The notes: generated from the letters alone by a model not told the origin. Numbered from the stretch's first letter, positions 18,250 to 28,127 are shown. The stretch: 64,000 nucleotides of DNA from Tenebrio molitor (GCF_963966145.1 NC_091049.1:19468001-19532000); one strand, 5' to 3'. Numbers and translations are program-made.

Positions 18250-21200
18250 TTAACAATGATCATTAAATCCCCAGGGTAACGTATCAGTATAATAATAATT
18301 AACCATTCGCTTATCATCGTGAGGATTTAATGCGATCTTTGTTTGTTCAATTGTATAGACTTCGTGCTTTTCAGATCTAATTAAATTTTGAGAAACTTCC
18401 AATTTCGACTTGTTCAATAAGCAATGCAAATAATCGTCAAAACAAATTTTTTTTAGAGCTGATTTTTTTATTCCTTTTGCTTTTTTTGTAATTCCCATAT
18501 TTGAAATTAAATTTTCAATTTGCTCTGCACTAACATGTTTGTTTTTTAGCTCGTTAGTTTTATCTTCTTTCTCGTTTGAATTAATTTGCAATTTTAATGT
18601 ATACATTTTAGAACGTAAACCTACAAAATCAGTCATAATTTTCCCATTATTTTCATCTATCATGAGGCCTACAACTTTTTTATTTGCTTGTGGTATACCG
18701 TATACATTATCTGCAGGATAATCTGATGTATCAAATTTATATAGATCCTTTTTAATATATTTGTAAATATCATCTACATAAAATTGATAAATTAAACTGT
18801 CAGTATCAGTATCCTACAATTTAGCCGAATTTCCAAATTTTTGTTTTATTTAATTATAATGAAAATCATAGACAACAGTTTTCGAAATATCCAAAATTGA
18901 CATACCAACAAAAATCGGTTTGTTAAACAGTACTTTCAATTTCTTCATTTCGATAATTGCTATATTTTCATTAAAAATAGTGGCACTATGGAAATTTGGT
19001 TGAGAAATATAATAATTTGCTCCGTATTTACCAGACCATTGAGTTACCAATTTGACCTCTTTATATTTTCGAACATTTTCTATTGTTTTTCCGAAATTGG
19101 CGATATTCATTGATTTATATTGATTTTTTTCAAAATCGTTTTTACCTTGTTTTCTGAGTTCTGTATTTAAGTCAATATAACTTTTAAGAAATCGAGATAT
19201 GAATTTTTGTTATTTTTATTCCAAGATTGACGGCTTGCTGCAAATTTAAGTAATGTATGACATATCGGAACATTAGAATCTGAAAGTGGTGGAACTAAAT
19301 GCTCTGGACAAAGTGGCAAATCTTTATGAGATTCAAAAATTTCTTTGGGATAATGTAAGTCTACCTCTAAAATGTATCCAATATCACTATCAGCTGAAAT
19401 ATTCATAAAATTTTCATTATAAATGTCTTCACTATTAATCCAATGGAAATTGCCTACGGGTAGAGCAAAACTCATAGCTACACCATATAATTTGTTTACA
19501 TCAAAATACATTAGAAACGAAGTTTGTTCTTCAGGATTGTAATCGTTAATTATTTGCTTTAGCATAACGATTGCTACACTGAGAAATACCACCTCGAATT
19601 CCCTTTTCAATATCAACGTCCGTTAGTAGTTCTAATTTAACACCAGTATATTTTAGCATTGCATCAAACGAGTACCCAGGTATTGTATAATAATGTAAAC
19701 AATCCAATTGATAGGTATTCCTGCATGTTGTACGAAAATTTTCAAATATATCAGCAAGTAGTAATACATCTGTTATTAAATAAAGTTCTGCATATTCCTG
19801 CAATGTATTAATTTTGAAAGTTCTCCAAACGTTATTTTACTATAAAACGCTTGTCGTTCAGGTAAACAGTTATCTTGTAATTTGTCCCAATTATCAAGAT
19901 ACTCATATGGAAATACACCTTTTCGTGTGACTAAATCAAATTGCGCAGGATCAGAATAAAAAATTTTAGTAATACTTTTTTTTTCATTTGGTAAAAATGA
20001 TGATAATTTTTCAATGCTTTCAGCCATAAACCTATATGAATCCAAAAAACGAAAGTTAATTTTTGCGCCTGCTACGTATTTTGAAAATGATATATATTTT
20101 TCTTTATTAATAGGAAGTAAATTAATTTTTCCTAAAATTTCTGTACTTAAGGCTTTTATGATGAAATGACTGTCATAAGCAGATAAATTATGGAAAATTA
20201 CAGGTAGCATATGTGAATCTTCATAATTTAAATTACATGAATTATGTGCAGCACCTCTATACTCGTATTCACCAGTCAAATGACAATGTTCTTTAACTTT
20301 ATCCCCAGCAAATAATTTTTCACAAATGTAACACGTAGTGGCTGAATTGAAATCATTTTCTTGAGTCAAATTAAGTGGTTTTAGATCAATCTTCTTTTTA
20401 AATATTTTATTTAATTCTAGTGCTATTGCTTTTAGTTCCTGAACAAACCAAGCAAAAGTAAGTTTATAGTACTTTGTACGGTGAGTATAATGACTTTTAC
20501 TCAAGAGTAAAAGTAAAATTTCTTCTTCCTTAATAGTGAAAACATTTATTGATAATGCATTCATCATTTCAAATTTGGGAATGTATTTTAAAGTAATTGG
20601 AAATTTCATTCCGTCATATTTTAACAATTTACTAAAATGTGGATAACTGGATACTCTACTACAATTTTTTTCTGCATTAGCAGGCCGCAAAGCACAAACA
20701 ACAGACCACAAAAACAGTATTCATCATTGTTTTTGATGTTTATAACGCTTTTAGTTTTTCTTATAAAAGATGGTAAATCAACATAATGTTGAAATACCAA
20801 CATTTATAGGATTATAAGAGTTAATGTTAATTTTTATGTAAAGGATTTCAGAAAGGGCCCAACCGCTATCACGTTCTTGGAACTCTTCTAAATCGTTTAA
20901 AATTTTATCAACAATTTGTAATTTATGCCATTCATTCAAATTTGTATTTTTATCTATACTCTTGTTTTTTGTGGTAAAGAATTTATATGAGGTTTCACCA
21001 CTCTGTGGTTTGATGAATATTCCAGCAAAGATTACATTAACTTTTATTAAAGATTTTGCTAATTCAGCATTGATTCGATTAGAGAAAATTTTAACTTTAA
21101 AAAAAATATTTTTGGATCCTTGTATGCTAAGTTTGTTATAACGCCAGTCTTCATTCGATTTTTGACACAAGATTCTACATCTTGCCAAATTAATTTGCAT

Positions 21201-21255
21201 TTGGCATTTCCTGGACGGTTTCGATAGCCATTGAATCAATAGTTTTAGTACTCAT
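18250..21255 (-). pseudogene. Protein-primed type B DNA polymerase, nearly full length, multiply broken
   Basis: The start is at ATG 21255 (MSTKTIDSMAIETVQ), directly behind a promoter module. About 85 codons are then missing relative to 23960-24341. In order: KPQSGETSY; INIKNNDEYCF with a one-base shift; the zinc site CYICEKLF..KEHCHL; FHNLSAYDSHFI (exo II); FLDSYRFM; ELYLITDVLLLADIFENFR (exo III region); IEKGIRGGISQ; YFDVNKLYG (motif A); and TDTDSLIYQF (motif C, about 18790). In-frame stops lie just before motif C. The C-terminal KKAKGIKKSALK and IALNPHDDKR blocks end near 18250. The family replicates Polinton genomes with a protein primer. The copy is dead but every diagnostic motif is still recognisable. 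Confidence 0.85.
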
Positions 21256-21365
21256 GATAGTGAAGAAGAAAAAACTGTAGATAACAGAAAAAAACATTCA
21301 TATTTTGAGATAAATATTTTTAAAAGGTCTTACCTTTAAAAATATACACTTTTTTTGTTCTCTCT

Positions 21366-21420
21366 TACTTACTGCATGCATTTCAGCTTACTAGCAGTGT
21401 ATATATATACATTGCAGATT
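21366..21420 (-). promoter_or_regulatory. TATA/initiator module of the polymerase gene
   Basis: - strand: TGTATATATATACACTGC, TAGTAAGCTGAAATGCATGC, AGTAAGTAAG. This is the same design as the CHHC promoters (TATATA, GCTGAAAT, CAGTAAGT). It is followed by AAAGGTAAGACC near 21330, a donor-like site in the leader before the ATG at 21255, so the leader may be spliced. Confidence 0.65.
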
Positions 21421-21514
21421 TAGAAAAAAATGGCCTGTAAATGTTCCATTACACATATATGATAAAATTAGCACAATTTTTTTAGTAATTTCCTCGTCAC
21501 CTTATGATCCTCGT

Positions 21515-21660
21515 GACTGATATGATTTTTTTCTTCATTAAAATCGCAAACATTAGCTTTTTTTTTTTAATGTGACCCGAAAGGTCAATATTAATGTTAC
21601 ACCACACGGGTTGGATGTACCTTTGACTTTGATAATTTTTGAATAACGTCAGCAAAAATG
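21515..21660 (-). promoter_or_regulatory. Upstream regulatory block of the polymerase promoter
   Basis: Complement of AAAAATCATATCAG (about 21518-21533) and CAAAGTCAAAGGTAC (about 21616-21632), 100-220 nt upstream of the core module. Confidence 0.55.
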
Positions 21661-21719
21661 CTAATCGGGGAAGGTGTAGATTATTTAGAAATCAAATATT
21701 ATATATATATTTCTTTATT

Positions 21720-22058
21720 TCAAATTACAATTGGGGTTTTTTTGTTTCTTGGAGTCTTCCATGGGGGTGTGACTACCGGAACGTATGTGGGATTATCATC
21801 ATCATCCCACGATTCCTCTTCTTCAAGTTGGGTCTTCTTCCACCTCGGTTTTACTGGAGGAACGTATGTAGGATAATTATCATCATCCCACGATTCCTCT
21901 ACCTCTTGCTGTTGAGGGTGCAACCGTTCTTGTAGTTGCACATCAAGATCCCGAATATATTCTTTATTGTGGCATTTCCACATGTGTCTTGGCAATCTAC
22001 TTGCCAGACACATATGTAGCTTGTTATAAGGGCACTCTACAATGTCTTATTGGCTCAT
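21720..22058 (-). pseudogene. CHHC zinc-finger protein with early stop, duplicate of 13055-13393
   Basis: It has the same MSQ-TAA defect and the same WDDD-TYVP repeats as its partner, so the stop predates the duplication. The finger CPYNKLH..RHMWKCH is intact downstream of the stop. Confidence 0.65.
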
Positions 22059-22423
22059 TGTCTGATACTTACTGTGTTGTATTTCAGCAGAGTTGAGCAT
22101 ATATATGTTTGTTGGAGTTCTTCCATTTGGGGGTGACTGGAAGGAACGTATGTTGGATGATTAACATCATCCCACGATTTCTCTTCTTTCTTCTCCTCTT
22201 GTGTCTTCTTCCACCACGGTTTGACTGGAGGAACGTATGTGGGATGATTATCGCCATCCCACGACGATTCTTGCTCTTGCTCTTGAGGGTGCAACCGTTC
22301 TTGTAATTGAAGATCAAGATCCCTCATGTACTCCTGATTGTGGCATTTCCACTTATGCCTGGACAATCTACTTTTCAAACACATATGAAACGGATTGTAC
22401 GGACACTGTACGATGTCGTCCAT
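22055..22423 (-). CDS. GTSF1-like CHHC zinc-finger protein, paralog
   Basis: A 122-codon open frame: MDDIVQCPYNPFH..CLKSRLSRHKWKC gives C-x5-H-x9-H-x3-C. Then come QLQERLHPQEQEQESSWDGD, PTYVPPVKPWWKK, and a second KSWDDVNHPTYVP repeat. The N-terminal half matches 24569-24964 and the C-terminal half matches 13390-13761, so the CHHC genes exchange parts. It has its own TATA/initiator module 11-49 nt upstream. The same cautious GTSF1 comparison applies; only one finger is present whereas GTSF1 usually has two. Confidence 0.65.
   Translation of the reverse strand: MDDIVQCPYNPFHMCLKSRLSRHKWKCHNQEYMRDLDLQLQERLHPQEQEQESSWDGDNHPTYVPPVKPWWKKTQEEKKEEKSWDDVNHPTYVPSSHPQMEELQQTYICSTLLKYNTVSIRQ
22068..22107 (-). 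promoter_or_regulatory. TATA/initiator module of the CHHC gene at 21720
   Basis: CATATATATG, then GCTGAAATACAACACAGTAA, identical to 13403-13442. It lies inside the 3' end of the preceding CHHC frame. Confidence 0.6.
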
Positions 22424-22433
22424 TGTGCAGATA

Positions 22434-22472
22434 CTTACTGTGTTGTATTTCAGCAGAGTTGAGTGTATATCT
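22434..22472 (-). promoter_or_regulatory. TATA/initiator module of the CHHC gene at 22055
   Basis: AAGATATACACTCAAC, then GCTGAAATACAACACAGTAA. The TATA is weaker (GATATAC) than in sister modules. Confidence 0.55.
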
Positions 22473-22539
22473 TGTAGATTTAAAAAAATATGACGTCAAT
22501 AAAATGTTCCACTAGCACATTTTGTAAAATTTCATGCTC

Positions 22540-22720
22540 GTCATAACTGATATGATTTTTATAAATAAAATCTGCACCTTTGACTGAAAATTTTTAGAAT
22601 AGAGTCAGCAAAAATATTATCGTAATGTTTCCACACTACACGTGCGCTAAGATCATAAGAAATTAGCTGATATGATTTTTTTTTAATTAAACAAACAAAC
22701 ATCAGCAGTTTTCAATTCAT
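22540..22720 (-). promoter_or_regulatory. Upstream regulatory block(s)
   Basis: Contains two AAAAATCATATCAG copies, the CAAAGGTGCAG core and the GATCTTAGCGCACGTGTAGT box. The order matches the divergent intergenic region at 3155-3290 of the other module, inverted. Confidence 0.6.
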
Positions 22721-22739
22721 CGTCTTCGGTGGTGGTGTT

Positions 22740-23570
22740 GGTAAGCAAAAGTAAGTTTATACGGTGAGTATAATGAGTTTTACTCAAGAGTAAAGGTAAA
22801 ATTTCCTCTTCCTTAATAGTGAAAGCATTTATGGATAATAATCCATTCATCATTTCAAATTTAGGAATGTCTTTTAAAGCATTTGGAAATTTTATTCCAT
22901 CATATTTTAACAGTTTACTAAAATGTGGATAACGGGATACTCTACTACAATTTTTTTCTACATTAGCAGGCCCTAGAGCACAAACAGTATTCATCGTTGT
23001 TTTTGACGTTTATAATGCTTTTAGTTTTCTTATAAAAGACGGAAAATCAACATAATGTTGAGTTAATGTTAATTTTTATATAAAGGATTTCAGAAAGGGT
23101 CCAACCGCTATCACGTTCTTGGAACTTTTCTAAATCGTTTAAAATTTTATCAACAACTTGTAATTTATACCATTCATTCAAATTGGTATTTTTATCTATA
23201 CTACTGTTTTTTGTGGTGAGGAATTTATGAGGTTTCGCCACTCTGTGGTTAGTGAATATTCCTTTATTAAAAATTTTGATACTTGAGCATTGATTCGATT
23301 AGAGAAAATTTTAAGACTTTTTTTTAAATATTTTTGAATCCTTGTATGCTAAGTTTGTTATAATGCCAGTCTTCATTTAATTTTTGAACCAAGATTCTAC
23401 ATCTTGCCACATTAGTTCGCATTTGATTTTATTCTTTAGTGTTTTTTTAACATAAGTTTAAATTTTGCAAGATGTTGTTTTAGAATCGACAAGGCGGATT
23501 CAATTCGCGAAAAGTTTTTGATACAACTTGATTTAGTTCAAATAGATTTAGAGAGTATAAAAATAACTTT
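22740..23570 (-). pseudogene. DNA polymerase B N-terminal fragments, copy 3
   Basis: Reading 5' to 3' on the - strand: the basic N-terminal segment (23310-23565), then NSSIDKNTNLNEWYKLQVVD..FQERDSGWTL (23047-23241), then VCALGPANVEKNCSRVSRYP (22740-22994), with deletions between. It is clearly diverged from copies 1 and 2 and lacks everything after the N-terminal third. Confidence 0.65.
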
Positions 23571-23576
23571 TAAAAA

Positions 23577-23745
23577 GTCTTACCTTTTCAAGCTTCTTAA
23601 ATTCTTCATCTGACTCAAGTTTGCTTCTCATATATTTAACGGGGAAATTCCCAAACTTTTTTTTGAGCGTTTTCTCCTTTGGCGAATAACTGAGTGATAT
23701 AAAAATTTTATCACGCCCTTTTATTTTAATGTCTTTTCACTGTTA
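23577..23745 (-). pseudogene. RYKF-family exon fused to polymerase remnant
   Basis: The frame reads LSYSPKEKTLKKKFGNFPVK, then YMRSKLESDEEFKKLEK, and stops at GAAAAGGTAAGAC. That is either a splice donor or a recombination joint, since the same AGGTAAGAC(C/T)TTTTAAAA string occurs in polymerase leaders at 21330 and 24412. Polymerase sequence follows. Confidence 0.6.
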
Positions 23746-23959
23746 ATGCTGTTTTTATAGGAAAATTAGTTATTATTACTAGTGCTACTGCTCTAATGTA
23801 CTATACAATTTTTGCAAATAATAATGGAAACAAAAAAGGAAACGACGTTTATGGCAAAAATAATGGTTACGTGAAAGGGAGAAATATAGTGACATAGAAT
23901 TGCGCGTTGATGAACATGACGATCTTTGTTAGTCATTTTTGCTTTCAGAAGTCAGAAAA

Positions 23960-24341
23960 AAATATTTTAAGACTTTTTAAAAAATATTTTCGGATCCTTG
24001 TATGCTAAGTTTGTTATAATGCCAGTCTTCATTCGATTTTTGAAACAAGATTCTACATCTTGACAAATTAATTTGCATTTGGTTTTATTCTTTAGTTTGT
24101 ATTTCAACATAAGTTTAAATTTTCCAAGATATTGTTTTAAAATCGACAAAGCGGATTCAATTCGCGAGAAGTTTTTGACACAACTTGATCTAGTTCTAAT
24201 GGATTTAGAGAGTATAAAAATATTTTTTTTTAAATGATGAATATAATTTTGTAGTTCTTTTTTTGTTTTAATGATTCTGCTTACCATCTCAATTTTCTGG
24301 ACGGTTTCGATAGCCATTGAATCAATAGTTTTAGTATTCAT
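23960..24341 (-). pseudogene. DNA polymerase B N-terminus, copy 4
   Basis: ATG 24341 (MNTKTIDSMAIETVQ) opens about 125 codons of Lys-rich sequence with SRIIKTKKELQNYIHHLKKN and CQDVESCFKNRM. It then runs out at FFKKS near 23967. This copy shows the segment deleted from the 18250-21255 copy. The promoter module is at 24484-24542. Confidence 0.65.
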
Positions 24342-24483
24342 GATAGTAGAAGAAAAACTGTAGATAACAGAAAAAAAAACGTTCATATTTTGAGATAAAT
24401 ATTTTTAAAAGGTCTTACCTTTTTTAAAAAATACACTTTTTTTGTTCTCACTTACTAAGATGGTGGTCACTTTGAAAACAGAT

Positions 24484-24542
24484 TACTTACTGCATGCATT
24501 TCAGCTTACTAGCAGTGTATATATATATACATTGCAGATTTA
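24484..24542 (-). promoter_or_regulatory. TATA/initiator module of polymerase copy 4
   Basis: TGTATATATATATACACTGC, TAGTAAGCTGAAATGCATGC, AGTAAGTAA. Nearly identical to 21366-21420. Confidence 0.65.
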
Positions 24543-24568
24543 TAAAAAATGGCCTGTAAAATGTTCCA

Positions 24569-24964
24569 TTACACATAGATGATAAAATTAACACATTTTT
24601 TTAGTAATTTCCTCATCACCTTATGCTCCTCGTGACTGATATGATTTTTTTTCTTCATTAAAATCGCAATCAACAATTTAAAAAAAAAAATGTGACCCGA
24701 AAGGTCAAAAAAACGGGTTGGATGTACCCCCGATTTTTCTTCTTTTTTCTCTGTCTTCTTCCACCACGGTTTGACTGGTGGAACGTATGTGGAATGATTA
24801 TCGTCATCCCACGATTCTTGCTCTTGAGGGTGCAACCGTTCTTGTAGTTGTAGATCAAGATCCCTCATGTACTCCTGATTGTGGCATTTCCACATATGCC
24901 TGGACAATCTAGTTTTCAAACACATATGAAACGGATTATACGGACACTGTACGATGTCGTCCAT
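24569..24964 (-). CDS. GTSF1-like CHHC zinc-finger protein, paralog with altered C-terminus
   Basis: A 131-codon open frame. MDDIVQCPYNPFH..CLKTRLSRHMWKC is a canonical CHHC finger (C-x5-H-x9-H-x3-C). One ESWDDDNHSTYVPPVKPWWK repeat follows. The second repeat is replaced by sequence read from the upstream regulatory region of the polymerase gene (HPTRFFDLSGHIFFF and onward), so the natural tail has been lost by deletion. The N-terminal half is closest to 22055-22423. Own promoter at 24974-25020. Confidence 0.62.
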   Translation of the reverse strand: MDDIVQCPYNPFHMCLKTRLSRHMWKCHNQEYMRDLDLQLQERLHPQEQESWDDDNHSTYVPPVKPWWKKTEKKEEKSGVHPTRFFDLSGHIFFFKLLIAILMKKKNHISHEEHKVMRKLLKKCVNFIIYV

Positions 24965-24973
24965 TGTGCAGAT

Positions 24974-25020
24974 ACTTACTGTGTTGTATTTCAGCAGAGT
25001 TGAGTGTATATATTGTAGAT
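24974..25020 (-). promoter_or_regulatory. TATA/initiator module of the CHHC gene at 24569
   Basis: ACAATATATACACTCAAC, then GCTGAAATACAACACAGTAA, GTATCTGCACAATGG. The initiator is about 20 nt before the ATG. Confidence 0.62.
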
Positions 25021-25079
25021 TTAAAAAAATATGACGTCAATAAAATGTTCCACTAGCACATTTTGTAAAATTTCATGCT

Positions 25080-25165
25080 CGTCATAACTGATATGATTTT
25101 CATAAATAAAATCATATCGATGCACCTTTGACTTTTTTAGAATAGAGTCAGCAAAATATTATCGT
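25080..25165 (-). promoter_or_regulatory. Upstream regulatory block, uninterrupted version
   Basis: Complement of AAAGTCAAAGGTGCATCGAT, followed by ATGATTTTATTTATG and AAAATCATATCAG. It includes TTTTTAGAATAGAGTCAGC, the empty-site form of the MITE target at 14046. Confidence 0.6.
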
Positions 25166-25385
25166 CATGTTTTTCCAGACTACACGTATTTTAGCAAAAT
25201 AAAATTTGAAAAATATTTTAAAATTTATTTATTTAATTTAATATTTTGTAGGATTTTAATTTTTTTCTTTTACCTTCTTCCTCATGATTTTGGTGACATG
25301 AACCAGCTTTCATCTCATTCCATTCATCATCTTCTATCCTATTTATAAGTGAAAAGGTAAAAATTAAGCAAAGCAATTAATTAAA

Positions 25386-25765
25386 TTACTTAAGCACTTG
25401 CCCATCTGGGGATACGGGTCCATTTAAATTTTGAATCTCCGAATCAACTTTATCATCCTCGTCATCATCCTCACTACTCATTTGCGAGGGTTCCTCCAAG
25501 TAAAGTTTTTTCGTGCTGGTTTGGAGACGATGCATTTCTTCAAGGTCCTCGTCCACTAAATTGAACTTATATCGTTTCACCACCTTTTTCAATATTTTAA
25601 ATTCTTCATCATTGTCAAGTTTCGTTCGCATATAGCGAACTGGTGAATTACCAAATTTCTTTTTTAGTGTTAATCCCATGGGGGAGTAACTTAATGATAA
25701 TGAGATAAATATCTTATCATTTTTCTCCTTAATTACTTTAACACCATATCTATATAAAACATGAT
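25386..25765 (-). CDS. RYKF-family gene, exon 2, open
   Basis: From a TATATAG acceptor near 25765 the frame reads RYGVKVIKEKNDKIFISLSL, SYSPMGLTLKKKFGNSPVRY, VKRYKFNLVDEDLEE, then an acidic tail (SSEDDDEDDKVDSE) and a stop at 25386. It is open over about 125 codons. The first coding exon expected by comparison with 2632-3122 is absent, because integrase sequence begins just upstream. Function unknown; a consistently Polinton-linked family. Confidence 0.6.
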
Positions 25766-25789
25766 TATATCCCCACCAATAAGGTGTTT

Positions 25790-26458
25790 TTTTTTTTTAA
25801 ACAATTTGTTTTTTATCAATCCAACTGTTGTGAGTCGATCTATACCCAACCATTTCACGAAGGCTTTATTGTTCTTCTTAATATCTTTTCTACTAAATAT
25901 ACATCTGGATGTTTAATTTTATCCTGTTTTTGATAATCTTGTAATAGATATGTTTGGATTTGTTAATAGGATTTTTTTTTTATGGTAAAAATTTCAGTTG
26001 ACCAATTTGGCATGTACTTCTTCTAAAAAACTCCTCTAGTTTTTGAAATTCGTACATGATCACCTACATGAAATTTTGAGGATAAATTTACAATTTTTAT
26101 ACGATTATAAACAGTGTTTGAATGTTTCTTTTCATGTTTCTTCAGAAGGTTCTACGTTTTGAATTATTATATTTTTGTACGATATTATACAATAAATGAA
26201 TCCACCTTTAATGTGCGTGATAGTTAAATTCTTTCGTCAATGTTCTTTTCACTATATACATTGTGTAATATTGTATTTTTTCATTAATAATAATTGAAAT
26301 GTTTTGTTTGAAACATTCTTTTCCCATATCGGTTTGTAAGTTTTTAAGACTTTGCTGTTTGAACACTTTTTTCATATTTTCAACAACTTCTGAGCCAGTC
26401 TTCGTTTTCAACGGGAACGCCCATACAAATTTCGAGAAACAATTGATTACCACTAAAA
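25790..26458 (-). pseudogene. Polinton integrase (retroviral-type core plus chromodomain), frameshifted, 5' truncated
   Basis: It encodes VINCFSKFVWAFPLKTKTGS and LQTDMGKECF (the second catalytic Asp lies in QTDMG), then MYIVKRTLTKEFNY. Shifted frames give GDHVRISKTRGVF and PNWSTEIF-like remains, and finally the chromodomain KHPDVYLVEKILRR..KAFVKWLG. The first catalytic Asp region is missing because a Tc1-type element abuts at 26458. The catalytic Glu region is degraded. Integrase inserts the element into host DNA. Confidence 0.78.
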
Positions 26459-26460
26459 TA

Positions 26461-26958
26461 TACTACGTGACAAAGAAAGGTAAACACCCGGTACTTATAG
26501 TTTTATTTCAATAAATTTTTGCGGGCAAATGTGTTTTGGGTCAGGTAAGAAATGATTAAATTTACAGCCCTATCTATGCAGTATTCTGGCTTTTGTGCTG
26601 CTGGTTCGGTTATTGTAAACGTTAGGAAATTTTGTCTACATTGAAAAAATTTACTTTTAAATTTTAGAAAATTTGTTGAAAAATGTAAGGCGAGAAATGC
26701 CGCGAGTGCGTAGACTTGGTCACATTCCTCAGCTTAGTGACTTTGGAAAAGGGCGGATTGTAGGCTTACGAAAAGCAGGTTTGTCAGTTAGAGAAATTGC
26801 CAGAAGAACTGGCAGATTTGTACGCACCATTTTAAGATATCATAAGGCATGGACTCAAGAAGGCCGTAAACACAGGGCTAGGGGCACCGGACGTCGTAGG
26901 ATGACAACAGAAAATCAAGATCAATCAAAGAGTGTTTACCTTTCTTTGTCACATAGTA
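26461..26958 (+). mobile_element. Internally deleted Tc1/mariner element with TIRs
   Basis: The ends TACTACGTGACAAAGAAAGG and the complement of CCTTTCTTTGTCACATAGTA are inverted repeats of about 28 nt, with TA at 26459-26460 and 26959-26960. It lies exactly at the junction between integrase and DUF8207-like sequence. Confidence 0.85.
26697..26935 (+). pseudogene. Tc1-like transposase N-terminus
   Basis: From ATG 26697: LSDFGKGRIVGLRKAGLSVR and EIARRTGRF form the first paired-like HTH. GTGRRRMTTENQDQS is the GRPR-like linker and start of the second HTH. The DDE catalytic domain is deleted, so this is non-autonomous. Confidence 0.8.
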
Positions 26959-26965
26959 TATACTT

Positions 26966-27700
26966 AAAACCGTTATTCTCCATTTTTCGCTTTTTAACTC
27001 TATAATATTTGCTTCACGTAATTCTTCGATGATACTAATTATTTCGTTTCTATGATTAAAATTGCCTGCTGCTTGAGACGCTATTAATAAATGTAATCTT
27101 CCCACAAGTTCATTCGGGTCATCCCAATAGATTAAATCAATTGCATTCTTATTAACTTCTTTTAATAAACCTTGACCCGATGTTGATTGTTTCTCTTCCT
27201 CTTGTTCACGAGTTGTTAATACTAACGGTGCAATAATGTTTTTATATTTTGGTAATTTGCCACTGTCTATTTGTTGATTGGTTTGATAATAGCGTTTATG
27301 TGCATTTGTTTTCACAATAATTTCTTCATAGTGTTTGAGATCCTCTTGAGTATAATTAGTGGGAGTTTTTTTAAATAATAACTCGTATAATCATTTGGCG
27401 CCTTTATAGGTTTTATTTTGTATAATTAGATCGTTATTCAGAATAGATAATTTTGAATTACCGACTTTAAATGATTGAGAAGAGGCGTCATATCTAACTC
27501 CATACTTATGATCGAATACATCTTTGACCATATCATTAATATATTTTCTCGGTAATGCTTGCAATGGTGCTTCTTCTTCTAACACATCACTTATTTCTTC
27601 AAAGTTTGAATTATCCACCTGAGGTTGTTCAGATGATCGTGCAGATGTGATCACTTGAAATTGCTTTTCCGTTTTAATCTGGGAGCTAAATAGATTTCGG
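26966..27700 (-). pseudogene. DUF8207-like Polinton protein, copy 2, one nonsense codon
   Basis: It encodes SEQPQVDNSNFEEIS, PLQALPRKYINDMVKDVFDH, IQNKTYKGAK, then TGA (GGA in the other copy), then in the same frame LYELLFKK, TNAHKRYY, IAPLVLTTREQEEEKQ, and the C-terminal IYWDDPNELVGRLHLL and SQAAGNFNHRNEIISIIEEL that copy 1 lost. The 3' end runs into the Tc1 element. The pair of copies defines the whole domain. Confidence 0.72.
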
Positions 27701-27778
27701 TCTCAGCTCCAATTCTAGGTAATAATAATTCTTATTATTATTATCTAAATTGATAGTTTTTATACTTACATTGATTGG

Positions 27779-28096
27779 TCAGCTGTAGTATTCATTGTCT
27801 TGTAACGTTTCATAACAAAATAAATCAAAAGTTTGTTTAGTTTTTATTTGTCTTGAGGGGGGTTTATACAATTTCAAATTTTCTGCACAGAAACAAAAAT
27901 ATTTGTTGCAAATGTGACAAAACCTTGTTTCACCAGACGTTTTATAATCTATGAGTAAAAACGTTGTTGTAACAATTTTCCTTCTTTGTTCCAACTCAAT
28001 TGATTTCTTAAATTTATTCCCATCTGTAAACACCTTATCCCACCAACCACAAGAATGATTCGATATGTAAGGTTTGAATAAAAATATACAATTCAC
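27779..28096 (-). CDS. Cys-rich Polinton-associated protein downstream of polymerase
   Basis: 105 codons, open. ETRFCHICNKYFCFCAENLK is a C-x2-C-x4-C-x-C knuckle. It is preceded by SIELEQRRKIVTTTFLLIDY and followed by a basic Pro/Lys region. It begins 32 nt from the 3' end of the polymerase gene (28128) on the same strand. A related fragment occupies the same place behind the other polymerase (17800-18030). Likely a small zinc-binding element protein; role unknown. Confidence 0.5.
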   Translation of the reverse strand: MNCIFLFKPYISNHSCGWWDKVFTDGNKFKKSIELEQRRKIVTTTFLLIDYKTSGETRFCHICNKYFCFCAENLKLYKPPSRQIKTKQTFDLFCYETLQDNEYYS

Positions 28097-28127
28097 GTAA
28101 ATTAATTAAACCAGAAGAAGATCTCAG

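Larger units (their letters stand above)
20530..22245. repeat. Segmental duplication, copy 2 (partner 12106-13580)
   Basis: This is the longer copy, retaining the polymerase start and promoter (21148-21394) absent from copy 1. The match ends inside a CHHC gene, where the N-terminal halves of the two genes differ. Confidence 0.9.
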
